Positions 18,511 through 27,042 of a DNA stretch of 64,000 nt are shown here, piece after piece (within the stretch, counting starts at the first letter, position 1; the number at the start of each line of letters is the position of its first letter). The DNA is taken from assembly GCF_019443425.1 (NCBI RefSeq), contig NZ_CP080382.1, positions 3,819,677 through 3,883,676 on the forward strand. The letters are read 5' to 3'. Origin of the DNA: Arthrobacter sp. PAMC25284. GTDB taxonomy: Bacteria; Actinomycetota; Actinomycetes; Actinomycetales; Micrococcaceae. The position numbers and the translations under genes are program-made. The notes below the pieces were generated by a model that saw only the letters and a program-made list of their open reading frames with translations, did not search any database and was not told where the DNA came from.

Positions 18511-19350
18511 TTAAGACAGGAAGGCGATGGCGCCTTGCTTGAAGGCCCGGCTCGTGACGGCGTTGGTGTGGCTGCGTCCGGGCAGGATGAGCTGCTCAAC
18601 CAGGGTGCCCGCCTTGGCCGCGATCGCGGCCAGCTCCGGCATGGAGGCGGCCCGCTCGTCGCTCTCGCCGGCCACCAGGAGCATTGGCATGTGCGGGACA
18701 GCCTCGGCCGGATCATAGGGTTCGGCCTTGATGGCTTCCACGAGGGAGAGCAGCGCGAAGATATTGTTGCTGGGGAGCAGCTGGGCCATCTTCAGTAGCC
18801 CGGCGGTCGATTCGTCGGTGATCGGCGTGCCGTCGGCGAGGTGCCGCTGGGCGGCCACCAGGTCGAACCGCGCCAGCGGGTCCGAAACGTTGGGTCCGCC
18901 GAGGACCAGCCGGTGCACCAGTTCCGGCTGTGTGGCACCGAACTCCCAGGCCAGCCGGGAGCCCAGCGAGTAGCCGATCACGTCCAGCCCGCTGGAGGGG
19001 TCTCCGTCGCGCAGTGGCGTGGCGCCGGCGTCGACCGACATCTGCAGCAGGTCCGCCCGGATCCGGCTCGGCGAATACGAATCCAGATCCTCGGGGCTGG
19101 CGCTGCGGCCGTGGCCGGGAAGGTCCACGGTTACCACCCGGCGGCCGGCGTCCAGCAGCGCCGAGATCCAGCCGGTGTCCTCCCAATTGAGCTTGCTGGA
19201 GGAGGAAAAGCCGTGCAGCAGCAGGACCGGACGCAGCCCGGCATCGTTCGCGGGCTCGTGGATCCCCACATACAACTGGGGATCGGTTCCCTCCACGGTG
19301 TGGACGTGCTGTTCGCCCGTGTGCCTGCCGCTCATCGTCTCAGTCCTCAT
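18511..19350 (-). CDS. Alpha/beta hydrolase
   Basis: A 279-residue alpha/beta-hydrolase-fold protein. The oxyanion region is LLLHGFSSSSKLNW. The nucleophile elbow is VIGYSLGSRLAWEFG (catalytic Ser). A DLPGHGRS motif follows beta-4, an acidic residue lies in AGESDERA, and the late histidine is in LPGRSHTNAV. It overlaps the end of the lipoyl-domain gene; start may be 19350 or ATG 19335. As last gene of the E1alpha-E1beta-lipoyl cluster, it resembles the C-terminal hydrolase-fold half of AcoC-type E2 components of acetoin dehydrogenase, here encoded separately. Whether it acts as acyltransferase or hydrolase is not known. Confidence 0.85.
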   Translation of the reverse strand: MRTETMSGRHTGEQHVHTVEGTDPQLYVGIHEPANDAGLRPVLLLHGFSSSSKLNWEDTGWISALLDAGRRVVTVDLPGHGRSASPEDLDSYSPSRIRADLLQMSVDAGATPLRDGDPSSGLDVIGYSLGSRLAWEFGATQPELVHRLVLGGPNVSDPLARFDLVAAQRHLADGTPITDESTAGLLKMAQLLPSNNIFALLSLVEAIKAEPYDPAEAVPHMPMLLVAGESDERAASMPELAAIAAKAGTLVEQLILPGRSHTNAVTSRAFKQGAIAFLS

Positions 19351-19669
19351 CAGGTACGGCGCTCAGGCGGACCCGGCGCCGGGGTGGTTCTTCCGTTGGT
19401 ACCGTGCCGACGATGCCGGCGGTGTTGTCCGGCACCTCAAACACAACCAGGGGCTCGCCGACGTTGATTTTGTCACCGGGCCCACCATGGATACGCACCA
19501 CCTTACCCGCCTGGGGGCTGGGCAATTCAAGGGCCGACTTCGCGGTTTCCACCTCGACGAGCGGCTGGTTCCGCTCCACGTGGTCACCGGCGGCCACGAG
19601 CCATTCGAGCACCGTGGCCTCGATCAGCCCCTCGCCGAGGTCGGGCAGGGGAAACGAAATTTCAGCCAC
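19340..19669 (-). CDS. Stand-alone lipoyl-domain protein (E2-like, no catalytic domain)
   Basis: A 109-residue protein starting at a GTG that overlaps the E1beta stop. It consists of one biotinyl/lipoyl domain: ISFPLPDLGEGLIEATVLEW, the lipoylated lysine in VEVETAKSALELPSP, and GKVVRIHGGPGDKINVGEPL, followed by a short charged tail. A normal E2 would also carry a peripheral-subunit-binding domain and a large acyltransferase domain; both are absent. It should accept the acyl group from the adjacent E1 enzyme. The acyltransferase must be supplied elsewhere or by the neighbouring hydrolase-fold protein. Confidence 0.85.
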   Translation of the reverse strand: MAEISFPLPDLGEGLIEATVLEWLVAAGDHVERNQPLVEVETAKSALELPSPQAGKVVRIHGGPGDKINVGEPLVVFEVPDNTAGIVGTVPTEEPPRRRVRLSAVPDED

Positions 19670-20699
19670 GCCGGTACTCCAATACTCGCTGGATCCCGAA
19701 GAGGATCCGGTCAATGTTCGGGATGTATTCGTCCTCCAGGTCCCCGGAGGGGTAGGGCACGTCGAAGCCGGTGACCCGTTCCACCGGCGCCTTGAGGGTG
19801 TCAAAGCAGCTTTGGGTGATCAACTGCGCTACTTCGGCGCCAAGCCCGGACGTCAGCGGCGCTTCATGAACGACGACGGCGCGCCGCGTCTTCCCCACGG
19901 AGGCGGCCAGTGCGGCAGCATCAATTGGTTTGAGCCAGCGCAGGTCCAGGACCTCGACGTCGATCCCGTCCTCGGCGGCAAGCTCCGCCACCTGCAGGCA
20001 GCGGGCCACCATGGCACCCCAGGCCACGAGCGTGACGTGCCGGCCCGTGCGCATGACTTTGGCGCCGGTGGGGGAATCCGCGGCGGCGCCACTCTGGGCG
20101 AGGTCGACCGCACCTTTCTGCCAGTAGCGGGACTTCGGCTCCATAAAGACCACCGGGTCCGGCCGCGTGGCGGCGTACTTGAGCAGGTGGTAAGCCTCGT
20201 GCGGGGTCGACGGCGAGACGACCTTGAGGCCGGGGACGTGGGCGAAGAGCGCCTCCAGGCTTTCGCCGTGGTGTTCGGGGGCGCGGATGCCGCCGAAGCT
20301 GGGCACCCGGAGCGTGACGGGCATCGGCAGGGCGCCGCGGCTGCGGTAGTTCAGCCGGGCGATCTGGCAGATGATCTGGTTGATCGCAGGGTAGGCGAAG
20401 CCGTCGAACTGGACCTCGGGGATCGGGTGGAACCCGGCCATGGCCAGGCCCGCTGCCATACCCAGGATGCCGGATTCGGCCAGTGGCGTGTCGAAGACGC
20501 GGCGCTCGCCGTGTTTGGCCTGCAGCCCGTCCGTGATCCGGAAGACGCCGCCGAGCTTGCCGCAGTCCTCGCCGAAAACCAGTGTCCGGGGATTCTCGGT
20601 GAGGAGTTCGTCGAGGGCCAGGTTGAGGGCCTGCTGCATCGACAGGGTCACGGTGGCCGGATTCACCCCTGCCTCGCTTTCAAGGATCGCATTAGACAT
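19662..20699 (-). CDS. 2-oxoacid dehydrogenase E1 component, beta subunit
   Basis: A 345-residue transketolase-like E1beta. Seen are LNLALDELLTENPRTLVFGEDCGKLGG, the RVFDTPLAESGILGMAAGLAMAG stretch, EVQFDGFAYPAINQI, and RAPEHHGESLEALFAHVPGLKVV. With the alpha subunit it decarboxylates a 2-oxoacid (pyruvate or a branched-chain oxoacid) using thiamine diphosphate. ATG 20699 overlaps the end of the alpha-subunit gene by 8 nt, indicating coupling. The longer frame upstream lies inside the alpha gene. Pyruvate versus branched-chain specificity cannot be decided from sequence alone. Confidence 0.92.
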   Translation of the reverse strand: MSNAILESEAGVNPATVTLSMQQALNLALDELLTENPRTLVFGEDCGKLGGVFRITDGLQAKHGERRVFDTPLAESGILGMAAGLAMAGFHPIPEVQFDGFAYPAINQIICQIARLNYRSRGALPMPVTLRVPSFGGIRAPEHHGESLEALFAHVPGLKVVSPSTPHEAYHLLKYAATRPDPVVFMEPKSRYWQKGAVDLAQSGAAADSPTGAKVMRTGRHVTLVAWGAMVARCLQVAELAAEDGIDVEVLDLRWLKPIDAAALAASVGKTRRAVVVHEAPLTSGLGAEVAQLITQSCFDTLKAPVERVTGFDVPYPSGDLEDEYIPNIDRILFGIQRVLEYRRG

Positions 20700-21750
20700 G
20701 TTCGGACTCCTCGCGCCAGCTGGCGGACTGGGCCTGCAGGGCAGGGGTGGTTTCCTGGAAGACCAGGTCGAACATTTCAGCGCCGGGCCGCGGGCGGAGG
20801 GCCTGGAGGCCGGTCCGGATCTGTTCCTCTTCGGCCCGGGCCGCGGCGTCGGCGGCGTCGAAGAAGGCCGCATCGGCGAGTCCGTCGGCGAGCAGGCGCT
20901 CACGGAGGCGATCCAGCGGATCCTGGCCGGCGCCGTCGCGCTCTTCCGTCAGCGTGCGGTAGCGGCCGGGATCATCGGCGGTTGAATGCGGGCCGCGCCG
21001 GTAGGTCATGGCCTCAATAACCACGGGGCCATGGCCGGCCCGGGCATGGGCGACGGCGCGGCGGGTTGCCATCACGACGGCGGCGACGTCGTTGCCGTCG
21101 ATCTGCAGCGCCGGAATGCCGTAGCCGGCGGCACGTGCGGCGACGGAACCGCCCGCCACCTGGCGTTCGGTCGGGACGGAGATGGCCCAGCCGTTGTTCT
21201 GGATGAAGAACACCACGGGCGCCTTCAGGATGGCGGCGAAGTTCATCGCTTCGTGGACGTCGCCCTGCGAGGAGGCGCCGTCGCCGAAGTAGCTCAGGGC
21301 CACACCGGGTATGCGATCGGCGGTTCCGTCCTCGCACTCCAGCGTCTGGCCGTGGGCCCAGCCGACGGCGTGCAGGACGGATCCGGCGACGACAGCCTGG
21401 ATCGGCGCGAGCCGGGACTCCACGGGGTTGTAGAGGCCGCCATGCCATGTGGCCTTGTGGGTGGCCATGTAGGCGATCATGTCCACACCCAGGGTGCGGG
21501 CAACGCCCATTTCCCGGTAAGTCGGGAAGGCGAAGTCCCGGGTGGTGTCCATGGCGTAGCCGCTGCCGACCTGGGCTGCTTCCTGGCCGTGCTCGGGCGC
21601 GTAGCCGGGAATCAGGCCCTGCCGCTGCCAGGCGACGGCCGAGGTGTCGAGGTGGCGGACAGCCGCCATCAGGGTATAGAGCTCGCGGAGCTCATCGGGT
21701 GTCAGCGGCGGTGCATCAGTACCGGGCGCCAAGGGGAAAAGGGTCTCCAT
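20692..21750 (-). CDS. 2-oxoacid dehydrogenase E1 component, alpha subunit
   Basis: A 352-residue E1alpha with the thiamine-diphosphate motif GDGASSQGDVHEAMNFAAILKAPVVFFIQNN (GDG to NN). It also shows QGLIPGYAPEHGQEAAQVGSGYAM, FPTYREMGVARTLGVD and the phosphorylation-loop-like TYRRGPHSTADDPGRYR. Annotated relatives are called PdhA or BkdA. Start at ATG 21750 is favoured because TAGGGT (minus strand, 21763-21758) lies 7 nt upstream with no ribosome site, a leaderless arrangement. It is first in the operon E1alpha, E1beta, lipoyl protein, hydrolase. Confidence 0.92.
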   Translation of the reverse strand: METLFPLAPGTDAPPLTPDELRELYTLMAAVRHLDTSAVAWQRQGLIPGYAPEHGQEAAQVGSGYAMDTTRDFAFPTYREMGVARTLGVDMIAYMATHKATWHGGLYNPVESRLAPIQAVVAGSVLHAVGWAHGQTLECEDGTADRIPGVALSYFGDGASSQGDVHEAMNFAAILKAPVVFFIQNNGWAISVPTERQVAGGSVAARAAGYGIPALQIDGNDVAAVVMATRRAVAHARAGHGPVVIEAMTYRRGPHSTADDPGRYRTLTEERDGAGQDPLDRLRERLLADGLADAAFFDAADAAARAEEEQIRTGLQALRPRPGAEMFDLVFQETTPALQAQSASWREESEHV

Positions 21751-21909
21751 GCCTGTGACCCTAGTCACCCCAACGCCGCCGTGCAATCAGCTCAGTGATG
21801 GCTGGCCAAGCTGTACAAATATGCGGGAATTGAGCCGCCCAGTCCTGGCAATTTGTAAGATTCCCGATCCGCCACACCGGTTCGGCCGCCGGAGCGGCGC
21901 CGGGCGGAC

Positions 21910-22768
21910 TCAGCTGATTTCGACGGCGTCACCGCTGACGATAATCCCGCCGAGCAGCGGAACCTCGACGGTGAGCACGCTCGGGCGGCCGACGTGGCTG
22001 CCCTGGTGCACGACCACGCGGGCGGGCAGTTCCACGAGTGAGAGCAGGCGGAGGTATCCGCCGAACGACGCGGCGGCCGAACCCGTCGCCGGGTCCTCGG
22101 TGATGGTGCCCACCGGGAAGAGGTTGCGTGAGTCGAACTCGCCCGGTCCCGTCGCGCAGAGCGTTGTGACGGTGCCGGCCCAGTGCTGATCATCCATCAG
22201 CGCGCGCAGCGGAGCCGGGTCGAAGACAAAGGAATCGAAGGTCGTCCGGTCGGCGAAGACGAGGATCGGGTGCCAGTTACCGGCGAACGCGACCATCGGC
22301 GGGTAGCCGGGGTCCAGATCGTCCCGGACCACGCCGAGCAGCCCGAGCAATCTCTCCAGGATGCCGTCGGGAAACCCGGCCAGCTGCGGCTCAACGCTCG
22401 TGAACCGTGCCGTCACCGCGGTGCCCTGGCCTGCGGTCTCGATCACGACCGGCCCCCACCGCTGTGTCGAAGGTGAAGGATCCGGTTCCGTCGCGCCCTG
22501 ACAGCGCCACGGCCAGGGCGATGGTGGCGTGGCCGCAAAATGGAACCTCGGCAATCGGCGAGAAGAAGCGCACCCGGTGCCGCCGGGGGTTTCCCTCAAG
22601 CGCCACTCCGGTGACGAATACCGTTTCGGCGTAGCCGACGTCGGCGGCGATGGCCTGCATAAGGGCGTCGTCCAGACGGGTCGCGTCGAGCACTACCCCC
22701 GCAGGGTTTCCACCGCCGGGGGTAGTGCTGAAGGCGGCGTAACGCAGTACGTCCGTGGCCTGTTCCAT
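21910..22768 (-). CDS. PhzF family isomerase/epimerase, one-base frameshift
   Basis: Corrected length 285 residues. The N-terminal half, to about residue 105, has RYAAFSTTPGGGNPAGVVLDA, DVGYAETVFVTG and RFFSPIAEVPFCGHATIALA. The second half, in another frame, has PVVIETAGQG, LFPVGTITEDPATGSAAASFGGYLR and VHQGSHVGRPS. The shift is in the C run 22453-22457 on the plus strand (GTGGGGGCC on the coding strand); removing one base joins the halves. PhzF proteins are diaminopimelate-epimerase-fold isomerases; the substrate here is unknown. The extra base abuts GGCC, supporting a sequencing artefact. Confidence 0.9.
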
Positions 22769-22798
22769 TCGGACATGGTCGCACATGGCCCGGGAGGG

Positions 22799-24217
22799 TC
22801 AGCCGGCGGAGTCGGCCGGTTCCTTGTCCCGGGCATCCTGCTCCGGGCGGCGCGCGCTGACCCGGGCGCCGATCCAGCAGGCCACGGCGATGCCGGCGAC
22901 GAGCGCGAAGGTGCTGACCAGCTGGCGGCTGCTGTCCGGGTTGCTGAAGCCGACGGCGAAGATCGCAGCCAGGATCACAAGCCCGGCGATGGTCAGTGCC
23001 GGGAAGCCCTTCATCCGCAGCGGCAGGACGGTGCCGTCCCGGTCCGCGCGGCGCCGCAGGATCAGCTGGGATACGAGGGCGGAGCCCCACACCACCAGGC
23101 AGGTGGAACCGACCAGCTGGAACAGGGCCGGCAGGATCCGCTCCGGGAACAAGAGCTCCAGCACGGCGGCAACGAAGCCGAAGGCCACGGAGATGCCCAC
23201 GGCTACGGCCGGCACCCGGGCCGTGTTCAGCCTCGACAGGATGCGGGGTGCCTCGCCGCGCTTGGACAGCGAGTACGCCATCCGGGACGCGCCGTAGAGA
23301 TTGGCGTTCAGAGCCGAGAGGAGGGCGACGACGGCGACCAGCGTGATCGCTGACCCGGCGCCGGGGATGCGGGCCACGTCCAGGACGCCGGCGAACGGCG
23401 ACGCGAGTGCTTCGGATGTCGCGGGCAGGATGGCGGCGATGACGAATACGGAGCCGATGTAGAAGACCAGGATGCGCCAGAGGACCGTGCGGACCGCCTG
23501 ACCGACGCTGCGCGCGGGATTCTCAGTCTCGGCGGCTGCCACGCTGACGATCTCGGTACCGCCGAAGGCGAAGATCACCACAAACAGGGCGGTGGCAATC
23601 CCGCCAAATCCTGCGGGTGCGAAGTCGGTGGTGATGTTGGCCAGTCCGGGCGAGGCGACCCCGGGGAGCCAGCCAAGCAGCAGTGCGGCGCCGATGCCGA
23701 CGAACAGCAGGATCGCGGCGACCTTGAGGATCGCAAACCAGAACTCGAACTCACCGAAGTTCTTCACGCCGGCGAGGTTGATGGCCGTGAACAGTGCCAT
23801 AAACACCAGTGACAGTGCCCAGACCGGGAGGACCGGCCAGACGGTGACGAGCAATGCGGCGGCGCCGAGGGCTTCGGCGGCGATGACCACTACCAGTTGC
23901 AGCCACCACAGCCACCCAACGGTCGCTCCGGCGGTCCGGCCCATGGCCTTCGCGGCGTAGACGGAAAACGCGCCGCTGTTGGGATTGGCGGCGGCCATTT
24001 CCCCCAGCGCCCACATGACCAGAATGATCAGTGTTCCGGCGACCAGGTAGGAGATCAGCACGGCGGGGCCGGCCGCCTGGATGCCGGCCCCGGAGCCGAG
24101 GAACAGGCCGGCGCCGATGGCGCTGCCGAGTCCCATCATGGTGAGTTGGCGCGGTTTCATGCTCTGGCCCTGGCTCCGTGTTGGATCAGGGCGCTGCGCG
24201 GTGGACGTCATTATCAT
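22799..24217 (-). CDS. Amino acid permease (APC superfamily, AAT/GABA permease-like)
   Basis: A transporter with 12 predicted helices. It begins MIMTSTAQRP and shows the APC N-terminal motif LTMMGLGSAIGAGLFLGSGAGIQAAGPAVLISYLVAG. ATG 24217 has AAGG about 9 nt upstream; a longer frame to 24304 lacks support. It lies divergent from an Lrp/AsnC regulator that probably controls it. Homologues import neutral or aromatic amino acids or GABA by proton symport. Confidence 0.9.
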   Translation of the reverse strand: MIMTSTAQRPDPTRSQGQSMKPRQLTMMGLGSAIGAGLFLGSGAGIQAAGPAVLISYLVAGTLIILVMWALGEMAAANPNSGAFSVYAAKAMGRTAGATVGWLWWLQLVVVIAAEALGAAALLVTVWPVLPVWALSLVFMALFTAINLAGVKNFGEFEFWFAILKVAAILLFVGIGAALLLGWLPGVASPGLANITTDFAPAGFGGIATALFVVIFAFGGTEIVSVAAAETENPARSVGQAVRTVLWRILVFYIGSVFVIAAILPATSEALASPFAGVLDVARIPGAGSAITLVAVVALLSALNANLYGASRMAYSLSKRGEAPRILSRLNTARVPAVAVGISVAFGFVAAVLELLFPERILPALFQLVGSTCLVVWGSALVSQLILRRRADRDGTVLPLRMKGFPALTIAGLVILAAIFAVGFSNPDSSRQLVSTFALVAGIAVACWIGARVSARRPEQDARDKEPADSAG

Positions 24218-24403
24218 GCTGGCGAACCTTCGTGTGGTCGTTGTCGGGGGGTCCTTGTGGGACTTAACAAATTTACCGCCTCCGGCACGCCGCAGCCGCC
24301 GCATCCGGCCCGGGGCCGTGAGAGCATGGTGGCAGTTTGCCAGACTAAACAGCGCATTGGCTGACGGTTTGTCCGGTCATGACCGCAGGGAAAAGGAAGA
24401 ACG

Positions 24404-24877
24404 ATGACGGTTGATCCGCTGGACGCGAAAATTGTCCGGTTCTTCACGGATACGCCGCGGGCCTCTGTCCTGGAGGCCTCACGCGTGCTCAAAGTGGCCC
24501 GCGCCACCGTCCAGTCGCGGCTGGACCGAATGCAGGACAGCGCTGTCATCGGTTCCTGGGTGCCGCAACCGGATCCGGCACACTTTGGCTTTCCGGTGGT
24601 GGCGTTCTGTTCGCTGACCATCAACCAGGACCTCGGGCACGACGCCGTCGTCGCTGCCCTGTCCCGGATCCCTGAACTGATTGAAATTCACACGGTCTCC
24701 GGCAGTTCGGACCTCATGGCGAGGGTCGCGGCCCGGTCCAACCCGGATCTTCAACGGGTGCTCGACGCCATGATTGCCACCCGGACCGTGCTGCGCTCCT
24801 CCTCCGTCATAGTCCTCAACACCCACTTCCAGGGACGCACCTTGCCGCTGCTCGAGGCCGCCGCACGGGGGGAGTGA
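24404..24877 (+). CDS. Lrp/AsnC family transcriptional regulator
   Basis: A 157-residue feast/famine regulator. The N-terminal helix-turn-helix (about 5-55) reads LDAKIVRFFTDTPRASVLEASRVLKVARATVQSRLDRM, and the C-terminal RAM effector-binding domain (about 70-150) contains VSGSSDLMARVAARS. ATG 24404 has AAAAGGAAGAACG upstream. Divergent placement next to the amino acid permease suggests it regulates amino acid uptake. The effector is unknown. Confidence 0.9.
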   Translation: MTVDPLDAKIVRFFTDTPRASVLEASRVLKVARATVQSRLDRMQDSAVIGSWVPQPDPAHFGFPVVAFCSLTINQDLGHDAVVAALSRIPELIEIHTVSGSSDLMARVAARSNPDLQRVLDAMIATRTVLRSSSVIVLNTHFQGRTLPLLEAAARGE

Positions 24878-24935
24878 GCCGAAACACGCACGGGACGCAT
24901 TTTGTCCGTCGCGTCCATGGTCGTAGAATGAGTTC

Positions 24936-24954
24936 TAGTCAATATGACTATAAC
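24936..24954 (+). promoter_or_regulatory. Palindromic operator overlapping a -10 box, upstream of nrtR-nadABC
   Basis: Perfect palindrome TAGTCA-ATA-TGACTA at 24936-24950, overlapped by a -10-like TATAAC at 24949-24954. The following gene encodes an NrtR-type regulator of NAD synthesis, so this is the likely autoregulatory NrtR site. That assignment is inferred; the palindrome is seen directly. Confidence 0.65.
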
Positions 24955-25023
24955 TAATCCGGCGGTCGGACCGGAGCCAGCCGGGCCGTTCCGCCAGGAC
25001 CCGCCCGGATCCCTGAAAGCGGG

Positions 25024-25743
25024 GTGAACACCGTGTACATCACAGCAGCCAACGTCTCCGAACGCCAGACGGCACCGCCGACGCTGGCCATTTCCACCGT
25101 GATCTTCGCCCTCCGGCCCAGCGAACGGACCGGCCGTCCCACGCTCTGGATTCCCCTGGTGTGCAGGATCCGGGAACCGTTCAAGGATCTCTGGGCGCTC
25201 CCCGGCGGACCGCTGACGCACTCGGATTCGCTGCAGGACGCCGCTTCCCGGAACCTGCGTGAGACCACCGGGCTCGCCCCGAACTACCTTGAGCAGCTCT
25301 ACGCCTTCGGCGGGCTGCACCGCTCACCCACCCAGCGCGTCGTTTCGATTGTGTACTGGGCCCTCGTCCAGCCCACCGAGGCCGCGCTCGCGGATGAATC
25401 CGAAAACGTCCGCTGGTTCCGCGCCGACAGGCTGGGGGAGTTGGCCTTCGACCACAACGCAATCATTGAGTATGCCCTCTGGCGGCTGCGCAACAAGATG
25501 GCGTACGGCTCGATTGCCTACCACCTGCTCGGTGAATATTTCACCCTGGCCCAGGTCCGCGAAGTCTACGAAGCAGTCCTGGACCGCGAGCTGGATCCGG
25601 CCAACTTCAGACGCCAGATCAAGGCCGCCCCGGAAATCGAAGAAACCGATCAGTACCTGCAGGGCGGCAAACACCGTCCACCCCGCCTCTACCGCTTCAC
25701 CGGCCGCCCCGGCCTCGACCCAGATACCAGGAGCACACCATGA
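25024..25743 (+). CDS. nrtR: NrtR-type NUDIX transcriptional regulator of NAD biosynthesis
   Basis: A 239-residue protein with two parts. Residues about 20-150 form a NUDIX-like domain (WALPGGPLTHSDSLQDAASRNLRETTGL), in which the catalytic GxxxxxExxxxxxREUxEExGU residues are degenerate. Residues 155-225 form a winged-helix domain (YHLLGEYFTLAQVREVYEAVLDRELDPANFRRQI). This architecture defines NrtR, a repressor that binds ADP-ribose or related ligands and controls NAD genes. Its stop overlaps the nadA ATG. Start at GTG 25024 or GTG 25033 cannot be separated; AAGCGGGG lies upstream of both. Confidence 0.88.
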   Translation: MNTVYITAANVSERQTAPPTLAISTVIFALRPSERTGRPTLWIPLVCRIREPFKDLWALPGGPLTHSDSLQDAASRNLRETTGLAPNYLEQLYAFGGLHRSPTQRVVSIVYWALVQPTEAALADESENVRWFRADRLGELAFDHNAIIEYALWRLRNKMAYGSIAYHLLGEYFTLAQVREVYEAVLDRELDPANFRRQIKAAPEIEETDQYLQGGKHRPPRLYRFTGRPGLDPDTRSTP

Positions 25744-27042
25744 GCAGCGTCAACACGGCAATCCAGCTGATTACGCGTGAACAGGCGGAGCGGAAGGTGC
25801 CGGCAGCTTCCACCTGCAGCCCGGCGCTCGCCCGGGGGCCCTGGGATTTCGACGCCGCCGAGTCGCGCGCCGGGGCCCCGGCCTACGGCCCCGGCGCCTC
25901 CTCGGCCGACGTCGCCCCGGCGTCGACGCCGCGCCAAGGCCAGCTCCCTGAGGAGTACAAGCTCGCCAGCGACGCCGAACTGGACGCCCGGATCCGGGCC
26001 GCCAAAGCCACGCTCGGGGACCGCGCCGTCGTCCTGGGCCACTTTTACCAACGCGATGAGGTGATCGAATACGCCGACTTTGTGGGCGACTCGTTCCAGC
26101 TCGCCAACGCGGCCCTGACCCGGCCGGACGCTGAAGCCATCATCTTCTGCGGTGTGCACTTTATGGCCGAGACGGCGGATATTCTGTCCCGGCCGGACCA
26201 GGCCGTCATTCTGCCCAACCTCGCCGCCGGCTGCTCGATGGCGGACATGGCCGACATCGACTCGGTCACCGAATGCTGGGAACAGCTGGAGGAGCTCTAC
26301 GGCACGGAACCCGACGCCGACGGACGGGTACCCGTCATCCCCGTCACCTACATGAACTCCTCGGCAGCACTCAAAGGCTTCTGCGGCGACCACGGCGGGA
26401 TCGTCTGCACGTCGTCCAATGCCGCGACCGTGCTGGAGTGGGCCTTCGAGCGCGGGCAGCGGGTGCTGTTCTTCCCGGACCAGCACCTGGGCCGCAACAC
26501 CGCCAAGGCGATGGGCGTACCGCTGGAGAAGATGCCGATGTGGAACCCGCGCAAAGACCTCGGCGGCAACGACGAGCAGACCCTCCAGGACTCCCGCGTC
26601 ATCCTATGGCACGGGTTCTGCTCGGTGCACAAGCGCTTCAACGTGGGCCAGATCGACAAGGCCCCGCGCCGAGAACCCCGGCGTCCAGGTGATCGTGCAC
26701 CCGGAATGTCCGATGGAGGTCGTTGATGCCGCCGACTCCGCCGGGTCCACCGACTTCATCAAAAAGGCCATCGCCGCAGCCACCGAACCCGCCACGTTCG
26801 CGATCGGGACCGAGATCAACATGGTCAACCGGCTGGCCGCCGAATACCCGCAGCACACGATCTTCTGCCTCGATCCGGTGATCTGCCCCTGCTCAACGAT
26901 GTACCGGATCCACCCCGGCTACCTCGCCTGGGTCCTCGAAGCCCTTGTCCGGGGCGAGGTGCTCAACCGCATCACGGTGGATGACGAGGTCGCTGGCCCT
27001 GCCCGGGTCGCGCTGGAGCGCATGTTGGCCGCGCGGCCATGA
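25740..27042 (+). CDS. nadA: Quinolinate synthase, one-base frameshift
   Basis: Condenses iminoaspartate with dihydroxyacetone phosphate to quinolinate using a [4Fe-4S] cluster. Corrected length is 433 residues. The first frame gives VVLGHFYQRDEVIEYADFVGDSFQLA, FCGVHFMAETADIL, GCSMADMAD, TYMNSSAALKGFCGDHGG and FFPDQHLGRNTAK. The second gives VQVIVHPECPMEV, FAIGTEINMVNRLA and DPVICPCSTMYRIHP. Conserved cluster cysteines are in FCGVHF, HPECP and CPCS. The shift is in the C run 26662-26665 (GGCCCCGC, next to GGCC); removing one C restores the protein. The N-terminal 75 residues are a variable extension. Overlaps nrtR and nadB starts. Confidence 0.94.

Noticed and set aside
21814..21857. TACAAAT/ATTTGTA inverted repeat upstream of E1alpha
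   Set aside because: Seven-base arms 30 nt apart are weak and could occur by chance.
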